From: JBKQWK01 sp052139595
Lineage (GTDB): Bacteria > Actinomycetota > Thermoleophilia > UBA2241
Direction: 5' to 3'
Assembly: GCA_052139595.1 (NCBI GenBank)
Contig: JBKQWK010000250.1
Location: 1-8,977, forward strand
DNA: 8,977 nt
Shown: piece after piece, positions 1 to 4,985 of the stretch
How positions within the stretch are numbered: the first letter of the stretch is position 1
Layout of the letters: the number at the start of each line of letters is the position of its first letter
The notes under the pieces: model-generated
Databases searched by the model: none
The model's input: the letters and a program-made list of their open reading frames with translations, nothing else
What the model was told of the DNA's origin: nothing
Made by a program: the position numbers and the translations under genes

Positions 1-453
1 GGCGACAGCGACGGCCGAGCCTGCTGGAGCCATCAGATCGGCCGCCACGGTCACCACTGGCACGTCGGCGGCAGCGAAGCGCCGACGTGCCAGTGCCAGC
101 ATGCGCTCGCTGAAATCGACGGCGGTCACCTCGGCTCCGCGACGCGCGAGTTCGAGCGCCACCTGTCCTGTACCGGTGCCCGCATCGAGCACGCGCGGCG
201 GCCGCGGCAGAGCACCGTCGGACGCTGCTGCTAAGTTCGCCGCCACCTGCGCGGCGCCCGACACGGCCTGCCGCGCCGCCCACCGCCGCCAACCGGCGTC
301 GAGGCCGAACGTCATCACCGTGTTGACGCGGTCGTACCAGTCGGCATTGCGGTCGAACAGGGCGGCGACATCGATCGCGGCGAGGTGCGGCCGGCGACTC
401 GCTGACGCCGCCGGCGCCTGCCTGGACAGAGCCGGCCTGCGACCGCCGATCAT
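1..453 (-). CDS. UbiE/MenG-like SAM-dependent methyltransferase (C-terminus outside window)
   Basis: The 151 visible N-terminal residues form a class I S-adenosylmethionine-dependent methyltransferase. Residues 33-59 (FDRNADWYDRVN..., then FGLDAGWRRWA) match the amino-terminal signature of the UbiE/MenG/COQ5 family, which C-methylates the ring of demethylmenaquinone or a ubiquinone precursor. Motif I, the glycine-rich SAM loop LDAGTGTG, is at residues 89-96. The acidic residue that usually binds the SAM ribose is D113 in VDFS. The start is ATG at 453, overlapping the stop of the upstream UbiA-type gene in an ATGA junction, so the two are probably translationally coupled. A ring prenyltransferase followed by a UbiE-like methyltransferase suggests successive steps of lipoquinone maturation. 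That pairing is inference, and another small-molecule methyltransferase remains possible because the C-terminal substrate region is missing. Confidence 0.85.
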   Translation of the reverse strand, partial: MIGGRRPALSRQAPAASASRRPHLAAIDVAALFDRNADWYDRVNTVMTFGLDAGWRRWAARQAVSGAAQVAANLAAASDGALPRPPRVLDAGTGTGQVALELARRGAEVTAVDFSERMLALARRRFAAADVPVVTVAADLMAPAGSAVAVA

Positions 454-1388
454 CGCCACCCGCCGGCCGCGAGTCCGATCAGAGCGCTGACCAACACCAG
501 CGCCGGGTAAAAGCTGCCGCGATTGAAGAAGCGTGCCGCCTGCAGACTGGTGGGGCTGCGCAGCAGTTCGATGGAAGGCAAGCCCAGAGACCAGACGCCA
601 AACGCCAGCGCCAGCAGAACCGCCAGCAGAGGCATGGGCAACAACGCGGCGGCGGCCAGCGTGAGCGCCGCCGCCGCCGCGGCAACGCGCGCAGCCGTTC
701 GTGCTCCGCGTGTCTTCGCGACAGTGCGAATGCCAACCCTGGCATCGCTGGCGATGTCGCTGAGATCGTTGACGATGTTCCGTCCACCAATTTCCCAAAA
801 TGCCAAGAAAACGGCGACGCGTACTGCCCCCCATCCGAGCGGCGCCACCGCTGCCCAGCCGGCAAGACCGCCCATACCCACCATGATGCCAGAGACGATC
901 GTCTTGTATGGCGTCACCGCCCGCAAGGCACAGTAGAGCGCCTCGAGAGCGACGGCCACAGCAAAGAAGACCAGACTCCACAGACTCAGGACCGCCGCCC
1001 CCAATGCCGCGACCACGGTCAGGCTGCCCACCCAGACAAGCGAGATTCTCAGGCTCAGATCACCGCGTGCCAGGGGGTGACGTACGAAGGTCGTGTCGAC
1101 GTCATGATCGGGAGCAAGGGCTTTGCCGGCCGTGAGAGAAAGGGCGTCGGCCTTGCGGTCGAGCACATCGTTGAGCGAAAAGACGGCAAAGAAGCCGGCC
1201 CACGCCGCGACCAGACCGATGACCAGAACTCGCAACGTCGGCAGTTCGCCCAAAGCCAGCACAGCTGCCAAGCCTGGTTGAGCGATCGATAGCAGCGCCT
1301 GCTTGCCGCGCGACAGATCAAAAATGGCGGCCGCCAGCCCCGGGCTGACGTCGCTATCGGCACGCAGCCGCTGCGCGCCAGCGGTCAC
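450..1388 (-). CDS. UbiA-family prenyltransferase
   Basis: This is a polytopic membrane protein of 312 residues, the usual size for UbiA intramembrane aromatic prenyltransferases, which join an isoprenyl diphosphate to an acceptor such as 4-hydroxybenzoate or a naphthoate. Both Mg-diphosphate-binding aspartate motifs are intact: ND-xx-D-xxx-D at residues 73-81 (NDVLDRKAD) and again at 207-215 (NDLSDIASD). Most of the rest is hydrophobic, Ala/Leu/Val-rich transmembrane segments. The start is GTG at 1388, overlapping the mscL stop (GTGA); its own stop overlaps the ATG of the methyltransferase gene. Which acceptor it uses is not visible. It does not look to me like a clear MenA, MqnP or UbiA orthologue, so no symbol is given. 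The methyltransferase downstream favours a role in quinone synthesis, while haem-O or chlorophyll-type synthases are less likely alternatives. Confidence 0.9.
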   Translation of the reverse strand: MTAGAQRLRADSDVSPGLAAAIFDLSRGKQALLSIAQPGLAAVLALGELPTLRVLVIGLVAAWAGFFAVFSLNDVLDRKADALSLTAGKALAPDHDVDTTFVRHPLARGDLSLRISLVWVGSLTVVAALGAAVLSLWSLVFFAVAVALEALYCALRAVTPYKTIVSGIMVGMGGLAGWAAVAPLGWGAVRVAVFLAFWEIGGRNIVNDLSDIASDARVGIRTVAKTRGARTAARVAAAAAALTLAAAALLPMPLLAVLLALAFGVWSLGLPSIELLRSPTSLQAARFFNRGSFYPALVLVSALIGLAAGGWR

Positions 1389-1849
1389 ACGATCGGCGCC
1401 GCCACAGCGTCGTCCGTCGCGGCACCCGTCGCACTAACTGTCGACGAGTCCGTAAGGTCTGACGTGCAGAAAGCACAACGTGTCGCCGCCACAGGAATTT
1501 CGCTCAGACAGTACGGACAGGTCTTCTCCGCTGGATCTATCGGCCGTCCCCGACGACTGCGTGCGATTACACGTGTGACCGGCACAATGACGAAGAAGTA
1601 GATCGCCGCCGCCACGAGCACGAAAGCAACCAAAGCGTTGAAGAAGTCGCCATACATGAACTTACTACCGTTGATAGTGAAGTAGAGATTGGCAAAGTCC
1701 GGTTTGCCGGCAATCGCCGCGATGATCGGCATGAGGAGGTCAGCAACCAGAGCCTTGACGACAGCGCCAAACGCGGCGCCGATGATCACGGCGACGGCAA
1801 GATCGAGCAGATTGCCGCGCATGAGAAACGCTTTGAACCCCTTTAACAT
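1385..1849 (-). CDS. mscL: Large-conductance mechanosensitive channel MscL with C-terminal zinc ribbon
   Basis: This 154-residue protein is a homopentameric inner-membrane channel that opens under high membrane tension to release solutes on hypo-osmotic shock. Residues 1-40 (MLKGFKAFLMRGN, LDLAVAVIIGAAFG, then LLMPII) are the classic MscL N-terminal helix and pore-lining TM1. A short periplasmic loop (about 50-66) and TM2 (about 67-92) follow. Instead of ending in the usual charged cytoplasmic helix, the protein continues with CPYC at 111-114 and CAFC at 125-128, a four-cysteine zinc-ribbon pattern, and a low-complexity tail ending in APIV. ATG at 1849 is chosen because it starts the conserved MLKGFK sequence and has a strong GGGAGGGG site just upstream; in-frame codons out to 1945 are not needed. 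Its stop overlaps the GTG of the UbiA-type gene, so mscL leads a three-gene operon. Confidence 0.95.
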   Translation of the reverse strand: MLKGFKAFLMRGNLLDLAVAVIIGAAFGAVVKALVADLLMPIIAAIAGKPDFANLYFTINGSKFMYGDFFNALVAFVLVAAAIYFFVIVPVTRVIARSRRGRPIDPAEKTCPYCLSEIPVAATRCAFCTSDLTDSSTVSATGAATDDAVAAPIV

Positions 1850-2061
1850 GTTCCCCTCCCAACCGACATCTGCCGCCACCGCACCCCACTCCGGCAGCGA
1901 CCTGACCCGTAACCCGCTGCGCCTCGATTCGGTCGAATGTACCACCTTGCTTCCCGCCGGCAGACCCCTCTACACTCCCGGTCTCAGGAACTGCGCCGCG
2001 ACGAGCAAGCGAGACATCGCCGGCGCACACAGACCAGCCGACGCGCACGGCCGCCGGCTGC

Positions 2062-2448
2062 TTACACGTCAACCTCGATGGCATCGCCGCGTACGCGTAC
2101 CGGCCACGTCTTGAGGTCAGTGATGCGGATCTTCCACATCAGTCGCTCGGTCACCGCAAAGGTGCGCTGCATCGCTGGCGGGAGTACGTCGTCGGCGAAG
2201 TCGTGATCGATCGGATAAGCGAGCACCTGGCCAGTGACGACGTCAAACTGCACGTGATGCAGCGGGCAGGTGAGCACCGGCCCCACCAGCGAGCCCTGTT
2301 CAAGCGGCGCGTTCATGTGCCCACAGCGGCGGCTGACAGCGTAAACGCTGCCGTCATAGTTACAGAGCGCGACCTCTTCGCCCTGCAGGCGCACCGATTT
2401 GATGCCTCCCGGGGCAATGTCGTCGAGTTTGGCAGCCTCAGTCCACAT
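2062..2448 (-). CDS. Small soluble Rieske [2Fe-2S] protein B (low-potential type)
   Basis: This 128-residue single-domain Rieske protein probably carries electrons in the cytoplasm; no signal peptide or membrane helix is visible. The [2Fe-2S] ligands are C42-G-H44 and C61-P-L-H64. Box I lacks the extra cysteine (HMNAP after the His) and box II has Leu in place of the second Cys, so the disulfide typical of cytochrome bc1-type Rieske proteins cannot form. That is the pattern of oxygenase-associated ferredoxins and NirD-like proteins, which usually have low potential. After the second box there is a longer stretch (about 79-115) than in a minimal Rieske ferredoxin. ATG at 2448 follows a strong site, GAGGAGGG, that overlaps the stop of the upstream FTR gene with a 9-bp gap. 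It is the last gene of the redox operon. No oxygenase or nitrite reductase is nearby, so its partner is unknown. Confidence 0.9.
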   Translation of the reverse strand: MWTEAAKLDDIAPGGIKSVRLQGEEVALCNYDGSVYAVSRRCGHMNAPLEQGSLVGPVLTCPLHHVQFDVVTGQVLAYPIDHDFADDVLPPAMQRTFAVTERLMWKIRITDLKTWPVRVRGDAIEVDV

Positions 2449-2457
2449 ATGCCCTCC

Positions 2458-2805
2458 TCAGTCGGCCGCAGCAGCGCTGGTGGTTTCGCCGGGCGCAATC
2501 TGGCGCAATCTGTCGGGGTCAGTAACGTCCTGGTGCACGAACAACCCGCACCAGCAGCGCTTCATGGCATCGAAATGCTGGCGGTGAAAGGGAATGCAAG
2601 GACAGACGATTTTCATGTCTTCGGCCCGCCGGTGCGTGCGTGCCTGGCAGGGGCAGTAGGGAATCTCGTACTTCTGTTCGAGCTTCACCTCTTGCTCGAG
2701 CAGAAACTCGGCCAGATCCTCGTCGGGTGTGAACTTGTAGCCCAGCGGCTCGACGACCCGCGTGTAGAAGAAGCGCAGGGCCTGCTTGCGTGCTTCAACA
2801 TCCAT
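2458..2805 (-). CDS. Ferredoxin:thioredoxin reductase catalytic (beta) subunit
   Basis: This 115-residue protein matches the FTR catalytic chain, which takes electrons one at a time from a ferredoxin through a [4Fe-4S] cluster and reduces a thioredoxin-type disulfide. Three Cys-x-Cys motifs are present: C51-P-C53, C68-P-C70 and C84-W-C86. By analogy with the cyanobacterial enzyme, C51, C68, C70 and C84 should bind the cluster, and C53 and C86 should form the redox-active disulfide. The usual CHC motif reads CWC, so the histidine next to the active site is replaced by tryptophan. Spacing is 14 and 13 residues between motifs, against 16 and 8 in plants and cyanobacteria. No FTR variable chain is present in the window. 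The gene starts 2 bp after the glutaredoxin-like gene, with a GGGAGGA site inside that gene's end. The tail (about 105-115) is Ala/Thr-rich. Confidence 0.93.
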   Translation of the reverse strand: MDVEARKQALRFFYTRVVEPLGYKFTPDEDLAEFLLEQEVKLEQKYEIPYCPCQARTHRRAEDMKIVCPCIPFHRQHFDAMKRCWCGLFVHQDVTDPDRLRQIAPGETTSAAAAD

Positions 2806-2807
2806 GG

Positions 2808-3089
2808 TCAGTCCTCCCAGGCGCTATCGAGGATCTCGGCATACTTTTCCGGATTGAAGCCAACGACGATCTGACCATCGATGACGGCCACCGGAAAGCC
2901 ACGCGAGCCGCTCAGCTCCTGGACCTTGCTGACCACAGCGTCACCCTCATCGTCGGGCAGCTCGTCCACGTCAACAAACTCGAACGGCACCTGCTGCTTC
3001 GTAAACCACTCCTTGGCCTTGCGGCACCACGGGCAGGTGCTGAGGGCGTAGAGGTAGATGCCGTCATTGCCCGGGTCGAGGGCGTTCAT
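2808..3089 (-). CDS. Glutaredoxin/NrdH-like thiol-disulfide oxidoreductase (CPWC active site)
   Basis: This 93-residue thioredoxin-fold protein of the glutaredoxin family has its redox dithiol at C19-P-W-C22, preceded by a beta strand (IYLYALST) and followed by the usual amphipathic helix (RKAKEWF). The cis-proline loop is at G64-F-P66-V, followed by IDGQIVVGF. CPWC differs from the CPYC of classical glutaredoxins and the CGPC of thioredoxins. It sits between a Rieske gene (ATGA overlap upstream) and the FTR catalytic-subunit gene (2-bp gap downstream), so the obvious inference is that it is the disulfide partner of that reductase in place of a thioredoxin. No clear Shine-Dalgarno precedes its ATG, which lies directly after a GC-rich hairpin, so translation is probably coupled to the upstream gene. 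Whether it is reduced by FTR or by glutathione/mycothiol cannot be told here. Confidence 0.92.
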   Translation of the reverse strand: MNALDPGNDGIYLYALSTCPWCRKAKEWFTKQQVPFEFVDVDELPDDEGDAVVSKVQELSGSRGFPVAVIDGQIVVGFNPEKYAEILDSAWED

Positions 3090-3466
3090 GAGGCGCCGCC
3101 GCTGGCTTCGCTGGCGGCGCGGGCGCCGCTGGCCGCCTGACTGTAGGGCTCCCCGTGCAGCTCGACCAGCACCTTGCCGTCGTCGACGCGAGTGCGGTAG
3201 GTGGGCAGACCAAGCTCCGGCGCGTCGATCATGGCGCCGCTGCGAATATCAAAGCGCCAGTCGTGACAGGGGCAGGTGAGCACGTCGCCCTCCAGATTTC
3301 CCGCCTCCAGCGGACAACCCAAATGAGCGCAGGCATTACGCACTGCGTGGATCGTTGATCCTCGCTTGATGAGCAAAATGCCGACGCCTTTCGGGTAAAC
3401 CGCTGTCGGCCAATCGTCGCGCAACGCACTTGCGTCGAGCGTCGCCATCCAGGTTGCATCGGGCAC
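3086..3466 (-). CDS. Small soluble Rieske [2Fe-2S] protein A (bc1-like, disulfide-type boxes)
   Basis: This 126-residue single-domain Rieske protein leads the redox operon. Ligands are C46-A-H48 and C65-P-C67-H68. It also has C51 (CAHLGC) and C67 (CPCH), the two extra cysteines that form a stabilising disulfide in cytochrome bc1/b6f-type Rieske proteins and raise the potential. There is no N-terminal membrane anchor or Tat signal, so it is probably a soluble carrier. The tail after residue 108 is Ala/Ser/Gly-rich and looks disordered. I chose GTG at 3466 because AGGAGAGGAG lies six bases upstream. ATG at 3448 is a possible but less well-placed start, and ATG at 3556 would add an unconserved-looking N-terminus. 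Its stop overlaps the glutaredoxin-like ATG (ATGA). Alternatives are a NirD-like subunit or a dioxygenase ferredoxin, but no such enzyme is adjacent. Confidence 0.88.
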   Translation of the reverse strand: MPDATWMATLDASALRDDWPTAVYPKGVGILLIKRGSTIHAVRNACAHLGCPLEAGNLEGDVLTCPCHDWRFDIRSGAMIDAPELGLPTYRTRVDDGKVLVELHGEPYSQAASGARAASEASGGAS

Positions 3467-3472
3467 AGCACA

Positions 3473-3482
3473 CTCCTCTCCT
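3473..3482 (-). promoter_or_regulatory. Ribosome binding site for Rieske protein A
   Basis: Read on the minus strand this is AGGAGAGGAG, six bases before the GTG at 3466. Its strength and spacing are the reason for choosing that GTG over the in-frame ATG codons at 3448 and 3556. Confidence 0.75.
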
Positions 3483-3547
3483 GAAACACCACCCGCGAAG
3501 CGTACCACCGAACCTATGGCAATCTGCGTTTGGCGGGGAGGACAACC

Positions 3548-3607
3548 GGGCTTCACGTCGCAACGCTGGGTTTGACGTCACCACGCTGGGCTTGACGTCA
3601 CAACACT
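3548..3607. repeat. Three tandem 20-bp repeats with TGACGTCA cores
   Basis: Three directly adjacent 20-bp units lie at 3548-3567, 3568-3587 and 3588-3607, with consensus GGGCTTGACGTCACAACGCT. Units 2 and 3 contain the perfect 8-bp palindrome TGACGTCA (3573-3580 and 3593-3600); unit 1 is degenerate there (TCACGTCG). The 20-bp period places the cores close to two helical turns apart, on nearly the same DNA face. The array is about 80-140 bp upstream of the Rieske A start and about 180-240 bp upstream of the phosphatase start. The likely role is a cooperative operator for a dimeric regulator controlling one or both divergent units. The regulator is not identified. Confidence 0.7.
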
Positions 3608-3788
3608 GCGTCGGTCATGCTCTTGACCGTCTTCGCCAAGAGAGACGGCCCATCTGTGCCAGGTCGGCCCGGGTTTGCCGTGACGAGCTTCCACCAGTCG
3701 AACGGAAGCATCCGTCACAGCCCCTGCAGAGACCATTTGCACGCGCCAGCAGGGCAGGGACGTCTCCAAACCACCACACAGGAGCGAG

Positions 3789-4289
3789 ATGGACAGCATC
3801 ATCGTTTTTGTTGCCAAGTACTTCTTCATCCTGAGTATTCTCATCACCGCCTACGTGTGGTTTCGCCTCTCTCGCCAGCGCCAGTGGGAACTGGCCGTCT
3901 GGGGCGTCATCGGCGGCGTCATCGCTCTGATACTGATGAAGATCGCCGGGGCCCTCTACTACGACCCGCGACCCTTCGTCAGCCAGCACATAAAGCCACT
4001 GTTTGCCCACGCAGCAGACAACGGTTTCCCTTCAGACCACACCCTCCTGACCATGTTCCTGGCGTTCTGCGTGCTGGCCTACTCGCGCCGCTGGGGCGGC
4101 GTGCTCGTGGTCATCGCCCTCCTGGTCGGCAGCGCTCGCGTGGCAGCGCACGTCCATTCGCCGATCGACATCATCGGCTCAATTGTGTTCGCTGGGGTGG
4201 CCGCTCTCGTCGCTCGCCCGCCGGCTAACTGGGCGCTCCAACGCTGGACGCCCAGAAACGCTCGCCGGTCGCGGCCGCATCGGCGGTAA
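3789..4289 (+). CDS. Undecaprenyl-diphosphatase of the BcrC/PAP2 type
   Basis: This 166-residue integral membrane phosphatase belongs to the PAP2 superfamily. It should remove one phosphate from undecaprenyl diphosphate to recycle the lipid carrier of peptidoglycan synthesis, acting on the outer face of the membrane. The visible motifs are DPRPF (59-63), FPSDHT (80-85) with the catalytic H84, and R117-x5-H123-x3-D127 (ARVAAHVHSPID). The reading PSDH instead of PSGH, together with RPF, is typical of BcrC/YbjG-like undecaprenyl-diphosphatases rather than generic PAP2 proteins. The family's upstream lysine is displaced (K51), and the serine before the catalytic Arg is Ala (S115-A-R117). Hydrophobic segments at about 3-25, 35-57, 86-98, 104-115 and 126-142 fit a multi-pass membrane topology. 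ATG at 3789 has AGGAG a few bases upstream. The Arg-rich tail contains a hairpin-forming stretch. The gene converges on the nitroreductase. Confidence 0.88.
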   Translation: MDSIIVFVAKYFFILSILITAYVWFRLSRQRQWELAVWGVIGGVIALILMKIAGALYYDPRPFVSQHIKPLFAHAADNGFPSDHTLLTMFLAFCVLAYSRRWGGVLVVIALLVGSARVAAHVHSPIDIIGSIVFAGVAALVARPPANWALQRWTPRNARRSRPHRR

Positions 4290-4345
4290 ACGCTTTGCAG
4301 GCATCTCACCAGCGGTCGCACCACCGATAACTACCGGCAGACACC

Positions 4346-4876
4346 TCACCAGCGGTCGCGGTGGACGCGCTCCTCAAGGTAGCGGTTCGCCGGCGGCTTC
4401 TCCTCGCCGGGGTGGCCAACGGCAACGATCGCCAATGGCTCAATCTCGGCCGGGATGTTGAACAGCTCGCGCACCGCTGCTTCGCGTTCGGGCCGGCAGT
4501 GCACGCCCAGCCAGACACTGCCAAGACCGAGCAACCGCGCCTCGATAAGGATGTTCTGCGTCGCCGCCGAGCAGTCCTGGACCCAGTAATCGGGATACTG
4601 CGGATTTGAGGGATCGGCGCAGACAACAATTGCCAGAGGCGCCTCGCGCAGCATCGCCGCGTAGGGGTGAATGGTGGGCACCTTATTGAGCACGACACGG
4701 TCAGTGACGACGATGAAATGCCACGGCTGCTGGTTGCCAGCCGAGGGCGCCGACATGGCGGCTTCAAGCAAGCGCTGAATCTGTTCGTCGCTGACCGGCG
4801 CAGACGTGTAGCGGCGGATACTCCGTCGCGTGAGCACGGGGTCATAAAACGGATCGGTGCGGTCGACGTTACACAC
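4346..4876 (-). CDS. Nitroreductase-family FMN flavoprotein
   Basis: This 176-residue protein of the nitroreductase superfamily comprises FMN-dependent NAD(P)H oxidoreductases that act as homodimers on nitroaromatics, quinones, flavins or related substrates. The N-terminal phosphate-binding signature TRRSIRRYT is at 16-24 and SAPSAGNQQPWHF at 41-53. The middle (QDCSAATQNILIEARLLGLG) and the end (RYLEERVHRDRW) are also typical of small single-domain members. The start is GTG at 4876, chosen because GGAGG lies five bases upstream; another in-frame GTG at 4888 contains that very site in its following codons and so cannot use it. The substrate cannot be assigned, and the family also includes non-redox and dehalogenating members. 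It is transcribed divergently from the FAD-dehydrogenase operon and converges on the phosphatase gene. Confidence 0.92.
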   Translation of the reverse strand: MCNVDRTDPFYDPVLTRRSIRRYTSAPVSDEQIQRLLEAAMSAPSAGNQQPWHFIVVTDRVVLNKVPTIHPYAAMLREAPLAIVVCADPSNPQYPDYWVQDCSAATQNILIEARLLGLGSVWLGVHCRPEREAAVRELFNIPAEIEPLAIVAVGHPGEEKPPANRYLEERVHRDRW

Positions 4877-4881
4877 AACTG

Positions 4882-4886
4882 CCTCC
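4882..4886 (-). promoter_or_regulatory. Ribosome binding site for the nitroreductase gene
   Basis: The minus strand reads GGAGG, five bases before the GTG at 4876. This decides the start in favour of that codon over the upstream GTG at 4888. Confidence 0.7.
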
Positions 4887-4985
4887 ACTGCGGTCGCTGG
4901 CCTGGTGCCTGTATGCTACACGCCACCAACGGAGGTCAGCCGCGGGCGGCAGCAGTACTCACCGCTTCTTAATCGCCCTCCCTGC

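Larger units (their letters stand above)
3467..3788. other. Non-coding divergent regulatory region (redox operon / phosphatase)
   Basis: About 320 bp separates two divergently transcribed units. No reading frame here has both a plausible start and recognisable protein features. It holds the AGGAGAGGAG site of Rieske protein A, three tandem 20-bp repeats (3548-3607), a pair of interlocked 6-bp inverted repeats (3620-3648) and the AGGAG site of the phosphatase gene. I could not place a convincing -35/-10 promoter for either side. Several TTGAC-type hexamers occur within the repeats, but none has a fitting -10 at 16-18 bp. Confidence 0.6.

Noticed and set aside
1927..1938. Palindrome ATTCG-GT-CGAAT upstream of mscL
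   Set aside because: Arms of only 5 bp, a single copy and no promoter that I could place beside it, so not called as an operator.
1850..1945. N-terminal extension of mscL to a codon at 1945
   Set aside because: The 32 extra residues are unlike any MscL, and the strong GGGAGGGG site directly before the ATG at 1849 sits inside this extension.
2035..2061. CAGCCG/CGGCTG inverted repeat after the Rieske B stop as an intrinsic terminator
   Set aside because: A short 6-bp stem with a long loop and no T-tract on the minus strand; insufficient for a terminator call.
2203..2874. Plus-strand open frame of 223 codons antisense to the FTR and Rieske B genes
   Set aside because: It lies wholly opposite genes with clear metal-binding motifs, has no protein features and is the kind of long shadow frame expected in GC-rich coding DNA.
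3617..4228. Plus-strand 203-codon frame overlapping the phosphatase gene in another frame
   Set aside because: The translation is Arg/Pro/His-rich with no domain, while the overlapping frame encodes an intact phosphatase with a good ribosome site.
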